64,000 nucleotides of DNA from Pseudomonadota bacterium (GTDB lineage: Bacteria > Pseudomonadota > Gammaproteobacteria > Burkholderiales > Methylophilaceae), in the NCBI GenBank assembly GCA_029556915.1, contig JAKQIT010000050.1:92375-156374 (forward strand), in the 5' to 3' direction. Below, one piece after another: positions 27,941 to 34,876 of the stretch (position 1 is the stretch's first letter; each line of letters starts with the position of its first letter). The notes beneath the pieces were generated by a model. That model worked only from the letters and a program-made list of their open reading frames with translations. It searched no databases and was not told where the DNA came from. The position numbers and the translations under genes are program-made.

Positions 27941-28547
27941 CAAAATTCATGCATCCGAACAACAAAAGAAAGTATCTCGTTCGAAGATTACTGAGAAGCT
28001 AAGAGTGCTTAAGAACTGGTCTAAAGGAGGTTTGCCTTGGCAAACCGATGATAGAGGCAACGTAATAAGAGACTCGAATGGAGATAAGATTGTAGAATGG
28101 TTTCCAAGAAACAGCCGTCAATTCTGTGAGTGGAACAGAATGAAGTGCTCACAAGGTACGCAGAAATTAATTCCTGAGTTGAGCAGTATCAGCCGACAAA
28201 CTTTCTCTAGAGAGTATAACGAAGACTTAAAGAGTCAAGCTGAGGGTTTGTTCAAGGTGCTTATTGCGCTTGAAGAGAAGATGAATGCATCCTCTTCTAA
28301 TGCAACCGAGATAGCCAAGCTAAAGCGTGACATTTCCTACTGGCAAGCGGTGGCTGAAGCTGAGGCCAATGCCTTATTGGAGATGATGCAAAGGCTCAAC
28401 GAGATTGACAAACTGTACAACAAAGCTGAGCGCATCAGAAGAAATAATGAGGAACAACTCCAGGCAGAGATAAGAACTTTGAAGGCAGAGAACGCCGCTT
28501 TAAATAAAGTCGTAGCGAAGATTACACCGTTGAAGGGTGTCGATTGA
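27933..28547 (+). CDS. Coiled-coil accessory protein of the recombinase operon (GmtX/TnpC-like position)
   Basis: 204 residues from ATG 27933, overlapping the previous gene by 8 nt (a TTG at 27927 is less likely). The N-terminal half is basic and Trp-rich (LKNWSKGGLPWQ, VEWFPRNSRQFCEWN). From about residue 110 it is a long coiled coil with heptad leucines (AEIRTLKAENAALNKVVAKI at the end). Small coiled-coil proteins follow paired recombinases in Tn554 (TnpC) and in gamma-mobile-trio islands (GmtX). A role in DNA binding or assembly of the recombination complex is inferred from this position. Confidence 0.6.
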   Translation: MINKIHASEQQKKVSRSKITEKLRVLKNWSKGGLPWQTDDRGNVIRDSNGDKIVEWFPRNSRQFCEWNRMKCSQGTQKLIPELSSISRQTFSREYNEDLKSQAEGLFKVLIALEEKMNASSSNATEIAKLKRDISYWQAVAEAEANALLEMMQRLNEIDKLYNKAERIRRNNEEQLQAEIRTLKAENAALNKVVAKITPLKGVD

Positions 28548-28942
28548 TGACTAAGGAAAAAGGGAAAAGCGCGGCAGAAATCGCTCGTGATAACGTCACA
28601 AAGCTTCGCAGCTACGTTAACAAAACCTCTGTCTCTGATATTCCAAAAAACCAATATCAAAAGTCATCAAGACAGCGAATTTGTAAAGAGTTGGGGATCA
28701 CTTACTCTACGGTTGGCAGCAATGCAGACCTAGCCAGTCTATTCGACCAACTCGACAAGAAAACCAGTGCAAATAAATCCGAAGTAAAGCGGCCCAAGTC
28801 TAACAATACACTTCAGCTTAAAGCACGAATCAGCACTTTGGAAAACCGGGTATCTTCACTGAAAGTGGAAAACGAGGCGTTACGTTCACAGATAAAACGA
28901 TACGAGCACTTTGAAACCACCGGAAGGATGGCGCGGTCGTGA
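28547..28942 (+). CDS. Second small coiled-coil protein of the operon
   Basis: 131 residues; TGATG overlap with the gene before. The N-terminal part (KSSRQRICKELGITYSTVGSN) looks like a small helix-turn-helix; the C-terminal part (LKARISTLENRVSSLKVENEALRSQIKRYE) is a clear leucine-zipper coiled coil. No family recognised. It could bind DNA as a dimer and pair with the preceding coiled-coil protein. The GTGA overlap with the next gene shows strict co-translation. Confidence 0.6.
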   Translation: MTKEKGKSAAEIARDNVTKLRSYVNKTSVSDIPKNQYQKSSRQRICKELGITYSTVGSNADLASLFDQLDKKTSANKSEVKRPKSNNTLQLKARISTLENRVSSLKVENEALRSQIKRYEHFETTGRMARS

Positions 28943-31146
28943 GCGAAGCTCAATTCAGCTTCAGGGGCTTGGTTCAACGGATTGTTAGCCACGGAGGTTT
29001 TGCAGGAGCCATATTTCTTGTAGAGCCTCTCAATTCCGCTTTTAGGGATTTAATAAAGGTCAAGCTGAATGCAAACGTACAGAGCAAAGTGCCTGCTCTT
29101 GGTGAGGTATGGGATATTACTGGTACTCATGATGACGACATTTCTTATGGTTCGCAAATAATCGCTGAAGAAGCATTTCCAGTACTTCCGTCCGGTCGTG
29201 CTCTCGTAGAGTTCATTGGAAAAAACCCAAAGTTCGCAGGTATTGGAATCCGAACCGCCCAAAATATGTGGATGTCATTCGGGGATGAACTTTACGACAT
29301 ACTGACTCAGCAGAATCGAGAGCTTCTTCTGACTAAAGTTCATCTGAATGACACGCTTGTGGAGATTCTTTTCGCGGCATGGGAAGAGTATGAGCGAATC
29401 ATTCCAGTGGTGAGGTTTTTCCATGGACTTGGATTCAACGCCAAACTTGCTAACAAAGCTGTTGAGTTTTGGGGTAAAGAAGCCGTAGAGAAGATTAAAG
29501 AGGATCCATACCGTTTATTGGCATTTGGGGGATGGGGTCAAGTAGACGCAGCAGCTCGGGATAAACTCAATGTTTCCAGCGATGCAGAGATACGTCTGAT
29601 GGCTGCTGTTGAAGAAGTTCTATACAGGTCTTATGAAGACAAGCACACTGCACAGGACTACCAATCTTTACTCACTCGTACAGAACGGCTTTTAGGGGTC
29701 TCTCAGGACTCAGAGAGGGCAATTAAACTGGCGCTGGCTGATGGGCGAGTTCAGGCATTGGAAGATGCCAACTATGGCAGCTTATATCAAGTGGCAGACG
29801 CGGCGGTTATGGAACGGTTTATCCGAGAGTGTATTACTGGAATCAGCCAAGGTGAAAACCATCAGATTTCGATGTTTCAAAAGTCTTTCTCAGATAAGCG
29901 TCTCGCAGAATTTGAAGCTAAACTACCTTATCAATTGGCAGAAGAGCAGCGGCTAGCAATAAAAATGGTTGTTGAGCAAACATTTGCCGTCATTACCGGT
30001 GGAGCAGGAGTTGGGAAGACTACGGTTTTGCGTGGGGTTTATCACATGCTCCCGGAAAATGCCATAATCATTCAGGCCGCTTTGACCAGACAAGCTGCCT
30101 CACGCATGAGTAAATCAACGGGCCAGAATGCAATTTCTATAGACAAGTTGTTGTTTGCAGCTTCTAAGAATGAGCTTCCCGAGAACGCCTACTTTTTTAT
30201 TGATGATGCCTCTACGTTGGATGTGCCTACTTTTTACAGGATTTGTAAGGCTCTGCCTACGGGCTCTAGGCTCTACCTCGTTGGAGACCAATACCAGTTG
30301 CCACCTATGGGCCCCGGTCTTGTTTTGCACCAATTGGTAGAAGAGGGCTATCCGCAGCTAACGAACCTTACAAAAGTTCATAGACAGCCTAATGAGGCAG
30401 GGATACCCATAGTCGCTGAAGCTATACGGAATATGGCTCCACTCATTTTAGAACAGTTTGTGAGTGGCAAATCTAAAGGAATTGGAGTGTCGATTTATCC
30501 GACTTTCGATATGTCTACATTAATAGACGATGTCCTAGCTGTGTACCGAGAATTCGACCATGCAGGTGAAGTCCAAATCTTGGCTGCACGAGATGAAACT
30601 TGTTTGCAAATTAATCGAGCACTACACCTTGAGAACAAGGCCTATCGAGAATATAGCAAACAGGAAACTCATGCTTTATTAACAAATGAATTGGAACTAT
30701 GTGAAGGCGATAAAATCCTCTACAAAAACTCCAATGACTTTAAGCGCAAACTGTTCAATGGTTCCCTTGGCGTCATAACACGGATTTATGACAACCCAAT
30801 TTGTAAATCTAATGATTATGGTGACATAGAAATAGTCGTGGCAGTAGCAGAGTTTGATTCAGCAGGAGCAATTCAAATAACAGAGAATGACCTTGAATAT
30901 ATCAACCTCGGGTATGCTATTGCCGCACCAAATAGCCAATGGGAGCGTGTTGTAATCGTTTCCGAATTCGTTGAGAAAGTAAGTTCCATCGTGGATAACG
31001 CATGGTTTTATACTGCCGTAACTAGTTGCGAGAAGCAGGCTGTCATCGTTGGGTCACAAGTCAACTTTTCATATCACATCGGTATGCCCCCTAAAGCTTT
31101 TTCGCGGATTATAGGCTTAAGCTTTAAAAATACGGAGGTCATGTGA
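28939..31146 (+). CDS. RecD-like superfamily 1 ATPase with altered helicase motifs
   Basis: 735 residues from GTG 28939 (GTGA overlap). The N-terminal third resembles the OB and helix-hairpin-helix part of RecD2 helicases (GFAGAIFLV, GIGIRTAQNMW). The ATPase core has Walker A GGAGVGKTT (about 354-362), a Walker B variant FFIDDAS (usual form DEAS) and motif III GDQYQLPPMGPG. Later motifs are changed: the usual HKSQG is APNSQ, and motif VI (usually TAITRA) is TAVTSC, lacking the Arg. It may use ATP without normal helicase action. Being inside the recombinase operon, it probably helps transposition or replication of the element. Confidence 0.7.
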   Translation: MSEAQFSFRGLVQRIVSHGGFAGAIFLVEPLNSAFRDLIKVKLNANVQSKVPALGEVWDITGTHDDDISYGSQIIAEEAFPVLPSGRALVEFIGKNPKFAGIGIRTAQNMWMSFGDELYDILTQQNRELLLTKVHLNDTLVEILFAAWEEYERIIPVVRFFHGLGFNAKLANKAVEFWGKEAVEKIKEDPYRLLAFGGWGQVDAAARDKLNVSSDAEIRLMAAVEEVLYRSYEDKHTAQDYQSLLTRTERLLGVSQDSERAIKLALADGRVQALEDANYGSLYQVADAAVMERFIRECITGISQGENHQISMFQKSFSDKRLAEFEAKLPYQLAEEQRLAIKMVVEQTFAVITGGAGVGKTTVLRGVYHMLPENAIIIQAALTRQAASRMSKSTGQNAISIDKLLFAASKNELPENAYFFIDDASTLDVPTFYRICKALPTGSRLYLVGDQYQLPPMGPGLVLHQLVEEGYPQLTNLTKVHRQPNEAGIPIVAEAIRNMAPLILEQFVSGKSKGIGVSIYPTFDMSTLIDDVLAVYREFDHAGEVQILAARDETCLQINRALHLENKAYREYSKQETHALLTNELELCEGDKILYKNSNDFKRKLFNGSLGVITRIYDNPICKSNDYGDIEIVVAVAEFDSAGAIQITENDLEYINLGYAIAAPNSQWERVVIVSEFVEKVSSIVDNAWFYTAVTSCEKQAVIVGSQVNFSYHIGMPPKAFSRIIGLSFKNTEVM

Positions 31147-32921
31147 AGATTGACCTTTTAGTAGAGGAGTTACCTGATTACGTTGACCTCGTTTTGATGA
31201 TAGGTTTACCAGGTAGCGGGAAAACCGTCATCGCAAAGAAATTGGCTTCAGAAAAGGGATTGATTCACCTTGAGGCAGACCAGTTCTTTATTGATAACGA
31301 GACTGGAGAATATGTATTTGATCATAGCTCGCTAGATAAAGCTCATCAATGGTGTCTCGCGGAGACTAAGCGACTTTTAGAAGTGGGACAACGTGTAGTT
31401 GTTGCCAATACATTCGGTACAGTCAAGTCACGCAAAAGTTATTTCATGCTCGGATATAAGGTCGCTGTGCACACTGCGACTGGCAAATATAAAAGCATCC
31501 ATGACTTATCTGAGAATGTTTTGAAAGAAATGCGTTTGAATTGGCAACCATATCATCTGTCAGAATTCGCTGCGAACATCGAGCCAAAAATAAAAAATGA
31601 TCTCCGTTACATTTGGCCGGTTTCTGTTCAGTGGGGAAAGTTACCGGGCGGCTACAAATCTCCCATTTTTTTTGATGGTAAGTTGAAGATTATCGAACCA
31701 TTTACGCGATATTGTCTCGACATTACCAAAATAAACTCACGCTTCAAGCGACGTGAGCAGGCTCATAAATCAGAAATCAACAATGCAAGCCTCGCGTTGA
31801 AATTTTTAGCTGAGTTTATGCGAGTACATAAACTTGAGTGGGATCAGGTGGACGACGGTTATCTTGAGCAATTTAGAACATGGTATCTAGAAAAAATTGA
31901 GCAGAGTTCTCAAACACGCAATAAGTTATCTCGAATGCGTACTGTAAACATTAGGCTGCGTGAGATTTATAACTTTTATCATTGGGCGCAAGAAGAGGCT
32001 TGTTTAGTTGAAAACTACATCGGCTGGGAATTGCAAAGCAAAATACGCTCGAAACTTCCCGCATATATCAAGGATGGTCAGTCGGCCCTACCGAGATTCG
32101 GCAGGGATAGCCTTCTATATCCCAAGCTTTTCCCAAACGTTGGTAGTTCAGCAGATGTTATCGATTACACCGCCAGCGACCGTGACAAAGATAAACTCAA
32201 AGAGCTTTTTGAAACACAGGGGGGCTCGGATTACTCACTGCGTCGCAATATACTGATTATGGAAATCGCCGCGTCAGTGGGATGGCGTCAAGGAAGTATT
32301 CACTCACTACTTATCGATGCTTTTTCAGATGAGAAGATTGAAGGTTGTGATACTGGTTTCTTGACTGTTCAGCCACCAGAGCAAAAGTACGGATATCAGT
32401 TTGAGTTTGAGGTTCCACTTGCCTTGGCGTTGAGGATTAACCGCCACATAAAAAGCGATAGAGCAAACTTATTGGCTAGCAAGAAACTTAAGGAAAATAC
32501 AGCTAAACTACATTTATTTGTAAGCTCGACCACAGGAGAACCTCTGGCAAGAAATACCATAACAGAGATTTTTTCCAGAGCTTTCACCGCTATTGGTGCT
32601 CCACAAGGCGCGGGCATTCATTCATTTCGCCGCAGTTTCACAACAAATGAGCTCCGTTTCCAAATCGATTCGCGTAAACGCAAAAATCTTTCGACCGCTC
32701 CTGAGGACGTAATGTTGCCAGTGCAAAGAGCACTCGGTCACAAGAGTCCTCTCAGTCAGCAATCCTATGCAGATGCCTCTCAGTCACTCACAAGAGATAC
32801 CGTTGAACGGGAACTGCGTGATGAAAACCTGCACCTGAGAGCAGAACTTGCGGAAAAAGAGCGTGAGATTTCGATTCTCGTGGCAAACTTGAAAAGAAAA
32901 GGATCTCAGGAAACTAATTGA
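31143..32921 (+). CDS. Fusion of a P-loop kinase-like domain and a tyrosine recombinase
   Basis: 592 residues from GTG 31143 (GTGA overlap). Residues 1-150 form a P-loop domain: GLPGSGKT (about 22-29), EADQFF and VVVANTF, then SIHDLSENVLKEM, which resembles the predicted-kinase family AAA_33 (polynucleotide kinase/zeta-toxin-like). Residues about 190-560 form a complete tyrosine recombinase: SAM-like core-binding region, catalytic Arg in VGWRQGSIHSL, HxxR in HSFRRSF, and LGHKSPLSQQSYAD with the second His and Tyr nucleophile. A short coiled coil ends the protein. This domain join is unusual. It could sense nucleotide state or modify DNA or RNA ends; function is unknown. Confidence 0.75.
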   Translation: MKIDLLVEELPDYVDLVLMIGLPGSGKTVIAKKLASEKGLIHLEADQFFIDNETGEYVFDHSSLDKAHQWCLAETKRLLEVGQRVVVANTFGTVKSRKSYFMLGYKVAVHTATGKYKSIHDLSENVLKEMRLNWQPYHLSEFAANIEPKIKNDLRYIWPVSVQWGKLPGGYKSPIFFDGKLKIIEPFTRYCLDITKINSRFKRREQAHKSEINNASLALKFLAEFMRVHKLEWDQVDDGYLEQFRTWYLEKIEQSSQTRNKLSRMRTVNIRLREIYNFYHWAQEEACLVENYIGWELQSKIRSKLPAYIKDGQSALPRFGRDSLLYPKLFPNVGSSADVIDYTASDRDKDKLKELFETQGGSDYSLRRNILIMEIAASVGWRQGSIHSLLIDAFSDEKIEGCDTGFLTVQPPEQKYGYQFEFEVPLALALRINRHIKSDRANLLASKKLKENTAKLHLFVSSTTGEPLARNTITEIFSRAFTAIGAPQGAGIHSFRRSFTTNELRFQIDSRKRKNLSTAPEDVMLPVQRALGHKSPLSQQSYADASQSLTRDTVERELRDENLHLRAELAEKEREISILVANLKRKGSQETN

Positions 32922-33187
32922 CTTAACTCATTTTTGACATTGTTTAAGATTGTAGTTGGGTCGGATTCATTGCTATTTATTAAATAAGACAAAGTTAATA
33001 AAGTAAGGGGATGGATGCCGATAACTTTGGCAATAGCATCTATTTTCTCGACTGTTGGTGAATATAGCCCACGCTCTAATGTGCTGATATAGGTTCTGCT
33101 GGATATTTCTGAGAAATCTTCTTGTGTGATTTTTTTTACTTTTCTTGAAGTTTGAATAGCCAATCCGACTGATTTTTTTATGTTCAT
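32906..33187 (-). CDS. XRE-family transcriptional regulator
   Basis: 93 residues. Helix-turn-helix of the Cro/CI type: ITQEDFSEISSRTYISTLERGLYSPTVEKIDAIAKVIGI (read in pieces, about 19-57). Convergent with the recombinase operon, its 3' end overlapping that of the last gene by 16 nt. The upstream region holds a wide inverted repeat that probably is its operator, and a perfect hairpin that includes its RBS (AAGGAAG). It is a likely repressor of itself and of the divergent gene at 33285, possibly also of the mobility operon, although no matching operator was seen at 23.7 kb. Confidence 0.85.
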   Translation of the reverse strand: MNIKKSVGLAIQTSRKVKKITQEDFSEISSRTYISTLERGLYSPTVEKIDAIAKVIGIHPLTLLTLSYLINSNESDPTTILNNVKNELSQLVS

Positions 33188-33188
33188 A

Positions 33189-33211
33189 GGAACTTCCTTT
33201 ATAGAAGTTCC
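33189..33211 (-). promoter_or_regulatory. Hairpin over the RBS of the XRE gene
   Basis: Perfect 8-bp arms GGAACTTC and GAAGTTCC with a 7-nt loop. On the minus strand the RBS lies in the downstream arm two bases before the ATG, so folding would hide it. Confidence 0.5.
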
Positions 33212-33219
33212 ATCTAGCC

Positions 33220-33260
33220 AAAATGAACAATATATAACTACAATGTATACTGTTCATTTT
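33220..33260. promoter_or_regulatory. Probable XRE operator
   Basis: Inverted half-sites AAATGAACA followed by A/G-TATA on one side and the reverse complement TGTTCATTT on the other, between the divergent XRE and 33285 genes. Confidence 0.55.
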
Positions 33261-33284
33261 TGACAAACTGTTCTAGGCTGTCTT

Positions 33285-33710
33285 ATGTTCCAAACCTTCA
33301 ATCATGCCAAAATTCGTTTGCCATTTTCTTCTCCAGATGAAAGTGCTTGGGCTTATTTAGAGTTGATGGTCAATTCGTACTTTTTCTTTGCAGATTGCCT
33401 AATTACAGAAGATGCTATTAACATCAGCACTTCGTATATATTATCCAACCCAGGACAGTTGACCGAACTCAGTACAAATAAGAATGTGTCTATCAAGGGA
33501 GTTTATGTTATATCGCCACCCCATATGAATTCGACCGAATCATGGAAAATGGACAGGGTTGCTCAAGTTAGTAGTGGTGTAACAATTGAAGATAATTACA
33601 AAGTGAACATTGAAATTTATGAATTAAGTAATGGGGAAAAGTATTATTCAACTGATTTAAGCGGTAAAGAAAATAACATCGAAAGTATCAAAGTTATTTT
33701 TTCTGTATAA
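33285..33710 (+). CDS. Hypothetical protein, 141 residues
   Basis: Family not recognised. No signal peptide or membrane segment. Predicted mostly beta with a start like MFQTFNHAKIRLPFSSPDESAWAY. Two parts alternate charged and hydrophobic residues (SIKGVYVISPPHMNSTESWKM; KVNIEIYELSNGEKYYS). Divergent from the XRE gene and sharing its operator, so it is probably repressed by it. It could be a small cargo protein such as an anti-defence or immunity factor, but nothing in the sequence shows this. No RBS is obvious before the ATG. Confidence 0.5.
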   Translation: MFQTFNHAKIRLPFSSPDESAWAYLELMVNSYFFFADCLITEDAINISTSYILSNPGQLTELSTNKNVSIKGVYVISPPHMNSTESWKMDRVAQVSSGVTIEDNYKVNIEIYELSNGEKYYSTDLSGKENNIESIKVIFSV

Positions 33711-33720
33711 TTTGTTATAA

Positions 33721-33784
33721 GTCATAAGCTCTGCGTCCCGCAACCGGTCTTCAGAGTCGATAAATGCCGTGTAGGGTTTGTGAC
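33721..33784 (+). ncRNA. 64-nt putative structured leader RNA, copy 1
   Basis: The ends pair in a 12-bp stem (GUCAUAAGCUCU with AGGGUUUGUGAC, wobbles counted). The 40-nt core begins GCGTCCCGCAACCGGTCTT and is 38/40 identical to copy 2 at 63428. A TATAAT box ends 10 nt upstream, so transcription could begin at the stem. The RBS of the DUF2384 gene (GGGAGG) follows 6 nt after the element, the position of a cis-acting regulator. Family not identified. Confidence 0.6.
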
Positions 33785-33803
33785 TTTATTGGGAGGTTAC
33801 TAT

Positions 33804-34013
33804 ATGAAACCCAACTCGCCATCTTTACAGCGCATTGCAGAAGTTCGAATACTTGCTATCGAAACCTTCGGTTCAAAAACAATGGCTGATGCATGGCTCA
33901 ATCGTGAAAATTTCGCCTTAGGTGCAACACCTATATCCTTGGTTGAGTCAGACACTGGACTTTTAGAAGTTAAGCGAGTGCTTGGTGCTATATGTTACGG
34001 TGGTGTAATCTAA
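33804..34013 (+). CDS. Small DUF2384 (MbcA/ParS/Xre antitoxin C-terminal) protein without toxin
   Basis: 69 residues from ATG 33804 with RBS GGGAGG. Nearly the whole protein is the DUF2384 toxin-binding domain: EVRILAIETFGSKTMADAWLNRENFALGATPISLV then SDTGLLEVKRVLGAI (in pieces). In RES-Xre modules this domain binds the RES-type toxin and is preceded by an HTH, which is absent here. No RES toxin gene is near. It could be a left-over antitoxin, a free neutraliser of a toxin elsewhere, or an anti-defence cargo. It is directly downstream of the putative leader RNA. Confidence 0.7.
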   Translation: MKPNSPSLQRIAEVRILAIETFGSKTMADAWLNRENFALGATPISLVESDTGLLEVKRVLGAICYGGVI

Positions 34014-34092
34014 GTTTAATACACACCTATTGGTGTGCCAAATCGAATCTAAATTTGTGCAATGTAATTTATATCAAGCATACAAAGACTAT

Positions 34093-34278
34093 ATGGAATC
34101 TAATAAAATTTGGAAACTTAGACTTATCGATCCAGAAGACGGCTCAGGCGATGCTTTGGTCGAACTTCCTGATGACCTTCTAGCTACGGTAGGATGGGTT
34201 GAAGGTGAGGTACTAGAAATTGAGCAGGTAGAAAAGTGTATCGTCATTAAAAAACCTGACTCTAAATCAGCGTATTGA
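34093..34278 (+). CDS. Small AbrB/MazE-like protein
   Basis: 61 residues from ATG 34093 (an upstream in-frame start at 34030 would add 21 unlikely residues). The sequence IWKLRLIDPEDGSGDALVELPDDLLATVGWVEGEVLEIEQVEKCIVIKK (in pieces) fits the swapped-hairpin AbrB fold: a strand, ELPDDLLATVGW, then GEVLEIE. Such proteins bind DNA as dimers and often act as antitoxins. No partner toxin adjoins it. It lies 80 nt after the DUF2384 gene, with a small hairpin (CACACC/GGTGTG) between them. Confidence 0.6.
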   Translation: MESNKIWKLRLIDPEDGSGDALVELPDDLLATVGWVEGEVLEIEQVEKCIVIKKPDSKSAY

Positions 34279-34415
34279 ACCTTAAAAAGAAGCTTCACAC
34301 TTAAAATCTTAGCAGTGCGGTTCTTTCAATGATCGTCTTCAGCCCATGGAGAGGTAGTGGAATTAACAAAACCTTACTTTGCAGACAATTGTAATTTGTT
34401 TCAACGATGACTCGC

Positions 34416-34444
34416 TTGTTGAAACTATTTCTAAATGCTAAAGT
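34416..34444 (+). promoter_or_regulatory. Predicted promoter of the cus gene group
   Basis: TTGTTG (34416-34421), 17-nt spacer, TAAAGT (34439-34444). The next ATG is at 34454, so a start near 34451 would make an almost leaderless mRNA, in line with the absence of an RBS. Confidence 0.4.
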
Positions 34445-34453
34445 CTCGTCATA

Positions 34454-34813
34454 ATGAAATCCTTTCGTGCAATAGCTATGGTTTTAATTCTAACGTTGGC
34501 TTCTAGTCCAGCGCTAGCATTTCATTGCGCGACCTTATTTGCTTCTGATTCGGTAATGACAGCAATGCATTCTGATAGCGATATGTCAGGTATGAAACAT
34601 TGCCAGGAACAGGGGATGAAGAAAGATCAGTCTAAGTCTGATAACGAACATAAACCATGTCCGATGGGTGCCGGTTGTCATTTTACCCAAGCGACACCAG
34701 TTAGTCTTATTACTAAAAATGTTTTTTTAGATATTACTAAACAGTCCTTTCCACGATTTACTCCTTCCGAAAAATCCGTAGATCTATCCCCGCCGTTAAA
34801 GCCTCCAGCCTGA
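34454..34813 (+). CDS. Small secreted Cys/His/Met-rich protein heading the cus genes
   Basis: 119 residues with signal peptide ending ALA (about 22). The mature part has a run of Met, His and Asp (MTAMHSDSDMSGMKHC) and a cysteine group (CPMGAGCHF), a probable metal-binding set, then a proline-rich end (SPPLKPPA). It looks like the small CzcI/CopL-type periplasmic proteins that precede metal efflux operons. Function is inferred as metal buffering or sensing. It shares overall plan with the proteins at 42377, 45002 and 54281. No Shine-Dalgarno is visible. Confidence 0.6.
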   Translation: MKSFRAIAMVLILTLASSPALAFHCATLFASDSVMTAMHSDSDMSGMKHCQEQGMKKDQSKSDNEHKPCPMGAGCHFTQATPVSLITKNVFLDITKQSFPRFTPSEKSVDLSPPLKPPA

Positions 34814-34823
34814 ATTGATGTTA

Positions 34824-34845
34824 TTAGGGCGTAATTACGCCCTAA
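34824..34845 (+). terminator. Perfect 22-bp palindrome between the leader gene and cusC
   Basis: Arms TTAGGGCGTAA and its reverse complement, 10 nt after the stop, followed by ATTCTTCACATTTA. A matching hairpin plus the same 14-nt block occurs at 54679-54719. It may act as attenuator or processing site. Confidence 0.5.
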
Positions 34846-34876
34846 TTCTTCACATTTAGGTTTTAGGAGAGCTCTC

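Noticed and set aside
23742-33187. A phage or conjugative element origin for the left island module
   Set aside because: No capsid, terminase, relaxase, type IV coupling protein or mating-pair genes are seen in the window.
33721-33784. The 64-nt element as an integron attC site
   Set aside because: I could not find the RYYYAAC/GTTRRRY core sites, and no integron integrase is present. A folded-DNA role is kept only as a hypothesis.
34824-34845. The 22-bp palindrome as an attachment site
   Set aside because: It lies between two genes of one group directly after a stop codon and has a functional counterpart at 54679; a hairpin role is more likely.
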